Below, piece after piece: positions 23,538-35,779 of a DNA stretch of 64,000 nt. This DNA is from Sinotaia quadrata. Lineage: Eukaryota > Mollusca > Gastropoda > Architaenioglossa > Viviparidae. The stretch lies in the NCBI GenBank assembly GCA_028829895.1, contig CM054184.1, positions 20,439,701 to 20,503,700 of the forward strand, in the 5' to 3' direction. The translations under genes were made by a program, and so were the position numbers. The notes under the pieces are model-generated. The model had not been told where the DNA came from, did no database searches, and saw only the letters and a program-made list of their open reading frames with translations. The first letter of the stretch is position 1, and every line of letters starts with the position of its first letter.

Positions 23538-25640
23538 ATGGCCAAAATAGTAGGTATCCTAGTAGATAAAGTTTCAGACTATATTATGGCCTATTTAGAG
23601 GACCAGGTAGAACTAGAAATGAGAATAAAAATTGGAAGGGAGGATAAAGATAAAAGATTACAGATTGAAAGAGAGAAAAGTGATAAAAGGCTAAAGATTA
23701 AATATGATCTAAAACGAGAGGTAGCATTTGCCCAGTTAGAAGCCTGATAAAAGAACCAGAGAGCTTGGCTTAAACCAAATGAAAATACAAGAAGATAGCT
23801 TAAAGATAAGTGAGAGTGCGGTTAAGGTTCATGAAGCAAAAATAAAATTTTATTTTCGTTCCTTCACTAGGAAAGAGGAAAATATTGAGGATTATGTACT
23901 AAACTTGGAACAGTGTGCCATACGATTAGGCCTACCAGAAGGTTTATGGCTTTTCCAGTTAGTGACAAATATGAGGGGACAAGACAGCATGGCGTTTAAC
24001 TGTCTCCCAGAATGAACAAACGACATGTGGCCGAACTATTAGCATACTTTAAGGTAATAAGCAAGAAGTACAGATGCAGGTTCCACCTGTAGAACGAGAG
24101 TTGAAGGACAAGTTTTTTCCAATCAGCTAGTAAACAACAACATATATTCACAAGGGAGTTAGAGCTTGACAAGGTGAAAATTGACAGTAAGAAAGGTGTT
24201 AGGGATCACTTTATGATTATCAAATTACAGGCATCATGTTCCCAGTACTTTTAGTTTATGTCAAGGATAAAAGACAGAAGAATATGATGGACTGGTTAGA
24301 AGCAGCTGACAAATATGAAAAAATATGCGGGACACATGTTATTTTGTCAGCTAGACATAACTTTGAACCAAGCAGACAGGGTAATAAACAAATGATGCCT
24401 ACATGACCGAGCAACAAGCCAGACAATACAGCTAATGTAGAATCCTCCCTCACACCTCCTCCACCATTTAGTAAAATAAAAGACAAATTACCCACTCCTT
24501 ACCCCATGGAAAAAACTGAACACGATTTGCCACCAGGACAAAGGTATTAAGAATGAGCCAGTGGTTTGTTTCCACTGTGGTAAAACCAGGCCAAAGACGT
24601 CACTGCCCAGGTAACATTAATGTGATAGAACATAATGGTGTGCCTCAACTTGACATGAATATTAATGGACGTTGTGTCAAGTTCTCTGTGAGATTGGTTG
24701 CAGATTAGGATTAGTTGTACACCCAAGCCTAGTGAAAAAAGATGATTACACTGGGGAATTTCAAACAATCACTCTAGCTAATGGTGTAAAAGATAAAGTA
24801 CCCATTGTGATGGTAGACATAGACAGTAAGTACATACGCAGGTGCTTTAAGTCTGTATGTCTTAAGAATTGTATTGAGAGTGTGATCGTGGGTTGCAAAT
24901 ATGTTCTTAGTGGTGAGAACGCTCCTGATTCTCTCAATAACATTTGTGTACTGACACATAAGCAGACAGCTGTGCAGGAAGCAGCAGTGAAAGTATGCAA
25001 ACCAGAAGTTTTTATTAATGTATACGAAAGTGATGCAATGATGACTTTCACTGAACCCATCATTAGTGCAACATGTCATAAAAATGTCACAGGATATTCG
25101 GTCATGGCAGAGCAGGTAATTGTTCCTGACTGCCAGACAGTAGCCGAGGAGGAAAGGGCCCTACTCAAGCTTCTGAGTTTCACTGGAAGGATGGTCTCCT
25201 CATCTGGAAACAGAAAGTTGCCAGGGTGAATCATTTGGAGAGCCAGAATGCTGCATTTAGCTCATAGCCCACCCCCCTGCTGGTCATCTTGAACCAAGCA
25301 AACTTTTAGTGCATGTAGAGGCTGTTTTATCGACCAGGTACGATAGGGGACATCTCTCATTACTTTCAGTCATGCAACATATGTCATTGAGTGAACAGGA
25401 AAATGGAACATCCCATTCCATTACGTGAAATCCTGACTATCAACATTCCTTTTATTTATATAGTCATAGATATTATTGAAGAATTCATGCCCTCACTGGG
25501 TCACTTACTTATTTATTTCCTTGGATTCCTCGTAGAACAAAGGGCCTCGACAACAGTTCTCCAACGTACTCGATTCTGGGCAGCCTTTTTTAGTTCAAGG
25601 TCTATCTATCACATGTGGGTCCACAGTTCATGAATATATA
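23538..25640 (+). pseudogene. Ty3/gypsy-type gag-protease-integrase relic (copy 2)
   Basis: In order: a charged coiled-coil gag N-terminus with DKDKRLQIEREKSDKRLKIK (23538-23747); the gag core KFYFRSFTRKEENIEDYV (from about 23840); a decayed part with DWLEAADKYEK (about 24290-24320); a broken zinc knuckle (CFHCGK, about 24567-24584); then a 185-codon frame (24672-25229) with a protease-like block in which DTGC has become EIGC. Next come a linker, LIAHPPAGHL and FIYIVIDIIEEFMPSLGHL (about 25265-25520), which resemble the histidine part of the integrase zinc module and the first catalytic Asp block. No reverse transcriptase lies between protease and integrase. Confidence 0.8.
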
Positions 25641-28399
25641 AATCAGATGTTTTCAGGCAACCCATACACAGACATTCATTTGGTCTTGCTGGCACTGCCC
25701 TTACACATTTACAGGCAATGGCTCTGACCACTTATTTGTCTTGATTAGGTAGTCATTCTACTCTCATTGTAAGGCTCAGCATTCTTGCAGAAGTCAGTGG
25801 GACCAAGGTAAAGATAAAGATAAAGATAGAGGATAAAATATTATGGAAAAAACAGACGGGTTGTATGCGCTGTTGAAGAGCGAAGTTTGCAGATTGTGAA
25901 CAATGAAATAGCTTTTATTCAGTAATTCCTTCAATCGATCTCTCAGACATTCTCACATTAAAATTATATCTGCAACAATTATAACAAGTTTGATTACCAT
26001 CATACAACATATATCAGAGTGATTGCACATTAGAATCACAATTAATTACACTCACTAATATTTGAATACACAAAGAACTAGGTCCAAACTTACTGTGATC
26101 CAGCTCACTATCTCAGTAAAGCCAAAATACAGGATCGACCTAAATCTCCATATAGAAGAAATACTCCTTGATGAGTTTTCAGTCTCTTACCCTATTTATA
26201 CACAATTCTATGACTAAGCTGGTTGGGATGATTATTGTTTGCTATGAGTCTGTATAAAAGATCATTTAAATCATGACTTGACTATGAATATAGAGACGAA
26301 GTTGTCTTTTGTGATCAGACTCATGGCACTCTCTATGAATTGGACTATTGAAGTCCCACAAGGAGAGTAGAATTGATTATACATGATGGAGTCAGCTCTT
26401 TACAACAGGACTCCTCTGCCTTCACTCAGTACGTAAAAACGCGTTTGCTAAAAACGAGTTACACTTAATAGAACTGGACACTCTATCAGTTTATCATCCC
26501 AGGGAAAGTCATAACTTCACAACACGACCTTCTCTCATATTTATTCATATCTCCAAAACATAGCACATTAGAGAAACACGTTTCTGCAAGTAGTTAATAA
26601 GATAAAATAATTATTTCATTTACATAGATATTATACAATATCATTACCATGGCTAGGGTTCTTCAGATAATTAATGACTGGATGTCACTTTTTACCTGCT
26701 ATCAAATTCCTCAAACTAAATCATAATATATGGCAGTAAATAGGTTGGCATTTATTGACGTAACTTTCTTATGAAACATACAACCATTTTCCTTCCGTTA
26801 ATTTTACTGGGAGGAAGATTATCTGACCATGTACAACAGAGAACATTGTGATGCATGTATATCCAAGAAGTTATATGATACAGCACATAACAAAATCGGA
26901 ATCCAAGAAAATCTCTATATGCCAGGACTGTTCCTTTGAAAGCGCAGCTGACGATTTACAGAATACAACGTCTGTCCGTGTAGTTATTCACTCTGGAACT
27001 CATGCAATAGGAATGTTAAAATCTTCAGACCACCGATGTGTACAGATTATTTCTACCTTTATAGCAAAAAATATTTTTATTGCTAGGTAACCACAACCAT
27101 TTACTTAAATTAGATTTGCCTAGCCGTCTTTCTTTTCTTACGAGGGCTGTGTTAGACTACAGCCGTCTTTCTTTGCTTACGAGGGTTGAGTGTTGTTAGA
27201 CTACAGCCGTCTTTCTTTTGCTTACGAGGGCTGAGTGTTGTTAGACTACAGCCGTCTTTCTTTTGCTTACGAGGGCTGAGTGTTGTTAGACTACAGCTGT
27301 CTTTCTTTTGCTTACGAGGGCTGAGTGTTGTTAGACTACAGCCGTCTTTCTTTTGCTTACGAGGATTGAGTGTTGTTAGACTACAGCATTCTGGCAATGT
27401 CGCAAAAGAGAGGTCTGTTACGTTTTGCTTATAGCGACACACAATCTAAGTTAATGCGAGTTTTTAGTGACACATGTAAAAGTCTAAGACTCGATTTAGT
27501 AGTCTTATTGTATTTTGAACACAAAGGGATATTCATTAATAAAGTTCTCAGAGTGTTCACATTTACTTTGCTTTCTTTCTTTTACTCACTCTTCCTATGA
27601 TGAGTTAAGACCATTTTGTTGAAAATATGAATAAAAATAACAAAGTGAAGTGAATGCTTAAGTTTTAAATTACAAGGTACAAAAATCTTCTTGCACCTAT
27701 GAACAAAAGCAATAAATTATAAATAACATTTACATGCAGGAAAATGCATTATAACAATCTACCTGTTAATGATATTAGTTGATCAAGTTCTTGAAACCTT
27801 ATGCACGGTCTTGAGTTAATTGCAACATAAGATGGCTAGATCTTTGTTGCACTACTGCTGATTTCATAACGTTTAGAATTGTGGTGCAAAATATATTAGA
27901 AATTAATAAACAAAGAAGTATTTCCCTCGTTTGGTATATAAGCTGAGAGGTTTTTATAAAGTGCGAAAGCGGCGGAAGCCGAAAGCGCCCCCTACATTAA
28001 TAATAATAATTTATAATTTTGAATCCGGCAGAAAATAATCATAAAAGTCGTTTAAAGCGTCGCCTATATCTATATTCTCTTTGTACAGTATGACATGCAT
28101 GATGACGCCATTTCCTTGAAAATAACAATTAATAATTACTAGAAACCACTTACTCAACATCACCATTATAAAATCTAATCTGATATACATAGATCTGCAA
28201 GGGCATAAGGGGTAAGATATTTAAATGTTTGTGCAAAATGAAACACAAGCGCAGAATATTGTATTGTATTAATACAATACTATAGATTGTATTATTTCAT
28301 CTCCATTATATGTGATTGATATTTGCGTCACTAAGTGATTCACAATTAAAAAGAAACATTACTGATTTTAGACTGCAATTATTATCTCTGATTAAATTA
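25641..28399. other. No gene recognised; one minisatellite
   Basis: After the integrase-like relic the sequence is unassigned, apart from short AAAGAT triplet-like repeats near 25806-25835 and the 45-bp tandem array at 27120-27385. The 80-codon ORF at 26848-27090 has no recognisable domain. A GC-rich block near 27963-27997 recurs inverted at 48245-48283. Confidence 0.4.
27120..27385. repeat. Minisatellite, 45 bp x about 6
   Basis: Units of 45 bases carry cttttgcttacgagggctga and ttagactacagccgtctttc. Because 45 is a multiple of three, both strands show open repeats of 15 residues (minus: CSLTTLSPRKQKKDG). There is no other sign that it is coding. Confidence 0.93.
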
Positions 28400-29845
28400 A
28401 AGACAAGCATTTACCGTCACACAATATTTCAGTAGGTGGAAAACCTCTTACTAAAGGAGAACACAAGTCCGTATTTAATCCATATTTTGCGAGCCCCCAT
28501 CCACCCACTTTCTTCTCCTTCATAAGGTTATCAATATGTGTAACAAGGTCCATAAACTTAACGATAAATTTAATTAAATCAAAAATCAAATACACATATA
28601 ACAGATACAATGAAAGAGATTACTTCAAATCAATATTTCCATGAAACCACGTTCTAATAATTTTAATAACTACATAGTCTTCACTCCAAAAATATAATTC
28701 AACAATTCAGTACAAATCACAGGATAGTTCTTATCAGAGAAAATGAAATGGAGTTAATAGAGATAAGTGATAATAGTTTTTACATAATCTGATTTACACA
28801 CAATAGTCTTTTATGCACTTTTTATAATAAAGGCATAGTTTATTGTTCAGTTATTACAGTTCAATGTCATGTGATTCCCTCCTAACATTGTAGAAAACTA
28901 CTTTGCTGCTATTCTCTCGAGGCTAACCTAGGCGCTCCCTCAAACAGAACAACAATTGTAGCAATTTCCGTAACTTCCTTGTACCAGAAATTGCTCGATG
29001 TTGTCAGCATACTTTTGCCAACATAGATGAATGGAGTGTAGTGTATTCTTTACACTTTCAAATTGCGGTAGACTCTTCGCGCGTCTACCACGGTTGTAGC
29101 AGTTTATAATTAATCAGTAAACCAGGAAATTCAAATCATACAAAGAAAGGCTGCTTTCTCCCTCTAAAAATATAATCAGGGAACAAACGCTAAGTTTCCT
29201 GCTAATTCCTTTTTTTTACTCCATTCTATCTTACATTCTAATCTCAACTTACAGTTTCCTGAAACAGTATTTATCAGCCAAATACACGCATACAACACAA
29301 TACATACATTGTAATAGTTTTACATGGTGTTCACTAGGAACAATATTAATTGTTTAGCTTACCTGCATATAGCATCATTGTTCACAATTTGTAGAAATAA
29401 TTATGTACTCACATAATACATATCTAAGTAAAATGAAAGTATAATATTAATAGCAAAAATGCACAAACTATTTCTATATCCATTCACTCTCGATCAGTCA
29501 TTTAATTCACCATTAAGCTAATGGCTACTTTTCAAGACCACAATAATTCAAGTGATTAGACAATAGAATTCTTTACAGCATGTAAACGTTAGATTTCAAC
29601 CCATTGGTTGGTCTTGTTCTCGTAAATCTTAAGCATTGGATAATAAACACTATTCATCTAGTTGGAAGTGATTTGCATTACATCAGCAATTTCTAGCACA
29701 TTCACAACACAAGTGTTTACTCCATCTCTGACACTTATAAAAATACCTTCATAAAATGTATCCAATGTCGGGTTTGTTTGATGATTTAACAATTTATATT
29801 ACAATTAAGTCTAGAAATACGGATAGGCAAATTTACTCCGCCACA
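28400..29845 (-). mobile_element. LTR-like repeat, longest reference copy
   Basis: On the minus strand it starts at 29845 with TGTGGCGGAGTAAATTTGCC and runs 1.45 kb through all family blocks to the 'ttctcctttagtaagaggtt' block. It then diverges at about 28400, so the last roughly 250 bases are missing. With the 3' ends seen elsewhere (for example 31059 and 49295) the full family is about 1.75 kb and ends in CACA. The TGTG...CACA ends are compatible with an LTR. Confidence 0.85.
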
Positions 29846-30304
29846 TATGCCATTAATAAGAAACTTTCTAAATGTCTTTCTATTTGCATTCTTAGAAAAT
29901 GTTTTCAATGTTATTACAACAACAAAATTAATCCAAAAAATAAAATATAATTTTGCTTATTAAACAAAAGTATTCTTGATATGGAACATCGAAGATATTA
30001 ATAATTATAATGCAGTAATAATTTTTTAGTTTTAGAAACTATTAAATGAAAGCATGCAGAAACTTTACCCGATTTAGAATCTTGCTTAAAATTAACGATT
30101 ACTTTGTTTACATCCGAAATAAATATAGATTATTTCCATAACTTCTAAATGATGAATGGTAGAGGTTATCTATGTGCTATTATACGCTACACATAACAAT
30201 GCTAATATACACTACAAATAATTATAAATAATGAGGGTGATTTGACAATGTTTTTATTTAGCCTAGTAAATACGCATCCCAAACATTTTGTCATGCTAAA
30301 AATA

Positions 30305-30860
30305 GATATTTTCTTGGAGTTATGGAACACAGTCTATCGTTGCCACCAACGAGGATTAACGGGATATCAGTTGAATTTCCTTACAATATGAACTTAAAGT
30401 TATCAATTGTTGAAAAGCTCTGTATCACATCATTCAAACAGTTCTAAAGATGTCAATTGCTCTCCGTGACAAATCCAAGCTAGATAACATCGACACCCAA
30501 AGCGATGTAAGTAAGATAATCATGATATAAATCTCCAAATCTAAAGCAATGATATAACTTAGACCTTATTTTGCCAGTAACCGTTAACAATGAACGTCTT
30601 CCTTATCATGAGTGCTAGATCGTTTCCATGCAATCTCTGTGTTGGAGATTTCTAATGTACGAAATGCTGCAGCTGATTGGAGATAAAGGAATGTACTTTG
30701 TTCACCTGAGACAGTCAAGAGTGTAAAATATATCTTTCATCAATATAATCTTCTTGATGCACCCAAATGTTATAAGCAAGATTGTTAGTTCATGAATTGG
30801 TACAATCTGTGTTGTGGAATGTTGTCACAACCGATTCTATGTCTGAGCATAGATCTGACA
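30305..30860 (+). repeat. Left arm of a large inverted repeat (about 0.55 kb)
   Basis: The segment, from 'gagttatggaa' through 'caattgctctccgtgacaaa', 'gtactttgttcacctga' and 'aatataatct' to the block near 30850, recurs in reverse complement at 33420-34012 with substitutions and indels. The intervening 2.6 kb holds two LTR-like copies. Confidence 0.85.
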
Positions 30861-30940
30861 TGTTATTAAGTAATCACATTTGATATTTCCACTCTTTCAA
30901 CTGAAAATAATCAGCTGGAACTAATGTGAGAGAGTCTTTA

Positions 30941-31056
<116 letters not shown>

Positions 31057-31058
31057 TT

Positions 31059-32640
31059 TGTGACATAACGCCACCCTAGTCATTGGCTATGATTGATATT
31101 ATTAATCATCCATAACTAATCACAAGTGATGAGAATCTTAATTTATGTTATTAATAATTCACCAGAATACCACTCGTATTTCTGACTTGGCAGATATGCG
31201 GGCGCTGTAAACGTTTTCACTCATCCACAAAGGTTAAAGACAAACATGTACTGTCACACAATATTTGCATAGGTAGAAAATTTCTTAACAAATGAGAAGA
31301 TAAATCTGTCTTTAATCTATATTCAGCAAGTCCCCATCCACCCACTCTCTCTCCAATATATGGTTATAATATATGTAAGCAAGTCAACACATTTATTAAA
31401 TCAACAATCAAATAAGTGTATATATATATATATATATAACAAATGCAATGAAAAGATTATTTGACATGAATATTTCCACGAAGACACATACACATTTGAA
31501 TAATTTCAATGCTTACTCAGTCTTATATCCTAACACATCATTCAGCAGTCTGGTTAGTATCAATATCAATCACAGAATCATTTTTATCATAGAACAGAAA
31601 TGGAGTTATAGTGAGAAAAGCGATTATATTTTGTACATTACTTTGTCAAGGGCGATTAACGCAATAGACTTTTGCATACTCTCATAATAATGTCAGAAGT
31701 TTGTTGTTCACAATAGAATTGTTAATTATTCAGATGCTCATCTAGCATGCCATAGAATTTCCATGAGCCATTGTTCTCTCGAGACTAATCTGGGAACTCC
31801 TTCACTATATTAGTTCCCGCAAGCAGAACAACAACGTAGGAATTTCCAGGAACTTACTTAAAGCAGAAATTCCACGATGTATTCGAGCATACTTTGCCAT
31901 CATACACTAATAGAGTGCAGGGTACCCTTACACTTAAACACTGTGATAGAGGCTTCTTCAATCTACCAGGATCTTAATGGTTTATAAATCAATAAACCAG
32001 AACCAGTGAGAAAATCCCGAAATTCCAACAATCCCGAAAATTTGAGAGAGGTATTTTCTTCCATTTAAAATTTAATCAGGGAACAAATACCAAGTTGTCC
32101 AATTTATCATCTCTAACTCCATTCATTTTTACATTCAAGTCTCAACTTACAGATCCCTGCAACAGTATTTATTAGCCCGATACACTCACACAACATAATA
32201 ATTTATGAACGTGTTCACTAGAATCATTGTCAGGTGTTTAACATTACATACAAGCATCATAATTCATAATTGTTGAAGTAATAGTTTACTCACATAATAC
32301 AGCTCTACATGAAAACGCACAAGTAATATATCAATAGTAAAATGCACGAAATATTCCTAAATCCATTCTCTTTCAATAATTCAATTAACTCACAACTAAG
32401 CTAACGACCCTCTTTCATGACCGGACTTCAGTCACACATAATTCAAATTGATTAGTGAATAGAATTATATTAGCAGGTAAACTTTGCTCTCAACCCATTG
32501 GCTGGTCTCGTTCTTTGTAAATCTTAACCATTCAATAATAAAAACTACTCATCCACATAAGACTGGTTTAGATTACATCAGCAATTTCTAGCACATTCTC
32601 TCCATGAGTTATTTTAACTCTGGTACTTACAAACCAAACA
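31059..32640 (-). mobile_element. LTR-like repeat with intact 3' end
   Basis: A minus-strand copy of about 1.58 kb. Its 3' end on that strand reads GTGGCGTTATGTCACA and abuts a CA/TA microsatellite. The 5' end is truncated by about 150 bases relative to 29845. It lies between the arms of the large inverted repeat. Confidence 0.85.
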
Positions 32641-32717
32641 GTACCGGAAGGTCATGTCATGCTACGTGTAATATAATATTTCATTAAAAATAGGGACATA
32701 CAACTCTGCACTGTAAC

Positions 32718-32761
32718 ACATAGATAGACAGACAGACAGACAGAGAGACAGACAGACAGAC

Positions 32762-32829
<68 letters not shown>

Positions 32830-32830
32830 G

Positions 32831-32903
<73 letters not shown>
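32718..32903. repeat. (GATA)n / (GACA)n microsatellite
   Basis: A GACA-rich start (32718-32763) is followed by about 140 bases of GATA, abutting the 3' terminus of the next LTR-like copy. Confidence 0.97.
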
Positions 32904-33262
32904 TTTGACATCTACGCCACACTAATTATTTATTATTATTGTTAATTAATCACCTGTAACTAATTACAAGTGAAGAGAATCTTTATTTATGTTATTAATA
33001 CTTGTCCAGAAGACACCACTAGTCTCTCTCAGATAGTGGATATTCGAGTGCTGTAAACGTTTTCTCTCTTCCACATTAAAGACAAATATTTACCGTCACA
33101 CAATATTTTTGCAGGTAGAAATCATTTTACTAAAGGAGAAGATAAATCCATCTTTTAATCTATATTTAGCGAGCCCTCATCCACCAAATTTCTTCTTCAA
33201 CATATGGCAATCAATATGTGTAAGAGTGTCAAAATAATAAATTTATTAAATCAACAATCGAA
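32904..33262 (-). mobile_element. LTR-like repeat, 3' end fragment
   Basis: The minus-strand 3' terminal roughly 360 bases of the family. The outer end reads GTGTGGCGTAGATGTCAAA and sits at the edge of the GATA run. Confidence 0.82.
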
Positions 33263-33419
33263 CAGGCAAAGTATGAATATAATTAAAAGAACAGTGACAT
33301 GTAATTCACATGACCCATATACAGATGTATGAAGCGCAATATGCACATACAAATACAAGTACACCTACGTACAGGTATACAAACATAAACACCCTATCGT
33401 ATTGTTTCATAAATGAGTA

Positions 33420-34012
33420 GCAGACATATGCACAGACATACAAAATGTCGTGACCATATTCCACAAAATTGCTTGTACCAAGTTTGTATACACACCCATC
33501 CATAACCTAGTGTGCTTGCTTTTATCTTGCAGGTGTATCAAGGAGATTATATTAATAAAAAGTAAAAAGAAATATATATTAGTAAAAAGAAACAGAAAAT
33601 AGTTTTTAATGCTTCAGGTGAACAAAGTACATTTCTTTTTCTTCAAGACAGCTTTATGTGTATTTAAAATCTCAAACAAGAGTTAGAGACAGCATGGAAG
33701 CGACCTATCACTCATGGTAACGAAGACATCCATTACTAATGATTACTGTCAACCTAAGGTTTAAGTTATACCATTGCTTTGGATTTGGGGATTTAAATCA
33801 TGATTATCTGACTTATATCGCTTGGGTGTCGATATTATCTAACTTGGATTTGTCACGGAGAGCAATTGACATCTTTGAAACTGTTTGATTTATTTTATAT
33901 TTTAAAACAATTAATAACTTTATTGGCTAAAGATGACACAACTCAGTTGATATTCGTTAAGAATTCGTTGGCGGCAACGATAGAGTGCTTTTCCATAACT
34001 CCGTGAAAATTC
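33420..34012 (-). repeat. Right arm of a large inverted repeat (about 0.59 kb)
   Basis: Reverse complement of 30305-30860. Blocks such as 'gcttgggtgtcgatatt', 'ggatttgtcacggagagcaa' and 'ggcaacgatagagtg' match the left arm in inverted order. Confidence 0.85.
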
Positions 34013-35496
34013 ATCAGTTGGTTTTTAACAAATGGGCTGAGATTCTTATCTAAGAATAGTGAATACATTGTAAAATCAAGTCTTTTAAATACGAATAACT
34101 TATTCTCACAATAAATGCTCTACTACAATTCCACGTATAGAATTCATGAAAATATGTTTATTCCCGGTGTAAACGAGAAAATGTTAAAGTTAAACGAAAT
34201 GATAATGCGAGTTATAAATTTATTGTAAGCTTTCATTTAAAAGTTTTTTAAAATGCATGAATAGATAAATAATGTAGTACTTCCTAATCAAATATATTGT
34301 AAAAACACACTGACAATGTCAAGAAGATTAGTACATTATTGTGACGTTTGGGCCCACCTTCTCACGATTATATTAAAACTCTTTAATGATAAATATATAT
34401 TTAGCCATAATAGCATTCAAACTTTAATAATAACTTAAACAATGATAATAATACTTTGAATTTATTACTTTAAATCTTTATAAAAATCTTTGTAACATAT
34501 AACATTTTGCCTTCTAACATTGTAATTAACTCAGCCATTGGTTTTCCATCTCTCTTAGTTATGCAATCTCTGGTCTAACCTTCATAGCTTTGGCTACTTC
34601 CAAAGGCCTTAATACTTAACAGATCCCTAAGACCGGATCGCGGTCCCTGGCCTATGGAAGTTAGAGCTGGGTGTAGAGTTTACTGCCCTTGGTTCGATAA
34701 AATATGATTAACAGATGTTAGGAGGTTTAAATATAAAAGTTAAAGAAAGTATGGTTAGACTGCCTTGGACACCCATATTTGCATCTCATACAGTGAAAAC
34801 ACACTTCTAGTGAGTTTATTTATAAATTATAAATTTGTGGACTTTGAGATAAACCTGAATTTTATAATTCAGTTGGTGTCAGCAATCGGCCAGCCTCATA
34901 GTTTTTCTAACTATTTATTAGAAACTAATATTCCCTTAATTTGCAGCTTGTTTTATTCTCCTATCAATTATATATAATCAAATGCATTTTATATGTATAA
35001 TGTTTAGTTAACTTTGAGTTTGAGTGAGTGAGAATCTTTTGTGTAATTTTTCCTCTCGTCTGTGAACTTGTCTGAATCGGTGAATGTGACGTCACTTAGA
35101 TGTACAATTGTATACAATGCCTTAAAAGGGAAAACCTTACTACTTTCTGCAGACTAGTATTGTGTGCGGAGTAACCTCGGCTAAAAATAGAATGCCTGAG
35201 TCTCCACTCATCCACCATATCTAAATACTACCTTGCCAGCTAATTAAACTTGCCACACCCTTTTTGCCTGGATCAGATAAGTGAACACCTGATGCTTTTA
35301 GCAGCCAGAGTCGAGTCTCACTTTCTGTGTAGAAGACAAGTCTAACACCTCCGAAGGACATCTTGTCATTTACGTTATGAATTCTTTATAAAGAGAACCT
35401 AAATTACGAGCTACAAATATTTATGATCCAACTGGATATTTTATCTTCATTTCTATTCTATTTTGATTAAGTGTTTAATTATAATTAAATCCCCTT
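34013..35496. other. No gene recognised
   Basis: AT-rich sequence without a convincing ORF or known repeat. A block at 34540-34720 ending in 'ttggttcgata' looks superficially like part of a tRNA-derived element, but no A box or cloverleaf was found. Confidence 0.35.
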
Positions 35497-35779
35497 TATA
35501 ATTCTAAATATAGATTGAAGACGGATTTGTCTTCTCCTTTAGTAAAATGTTTTCCACCTACGGAAATATTGTGTGAAGGTAAATGTTGTCTTAATGTTGT
35601 GGAAGAAATATAACGTTTACAGCGCCCGCGTATCCGCCAAGTGAGAGAGATGAGTGGTGTCTTCTGGAGAATTGTTAGTAACATAATTTAAGATTATCAT
35701 CACTTGTAATTAGTTATGAAAGATTAATAATAATAATAATAATAATAACAATAATTAACTACGTGGCATTGACATTACA
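35497..35779 (+). mobile_element. LTR-like repeat, 3' end fragment
   Basis: It begins in the 'atatagattgaagacggatt' block and runs to the family end near GTGGCATTGACATTACA. Confidence 0.82.

Noticed and set aside
27152..27442. Repeat protein CSLTTLSPRKQKKDG
   Set aside because: A 45-bp minisatellite stays open on both strands because its unit length is divisible by three; no promoter, splice or conservation evidence.
34540..34720. Possible tRNA-derived SINE head
   Set aside because: A 'ggttcga'-like B-box piece is present but no A box at the right distance and no cloverleaf could be drawn.
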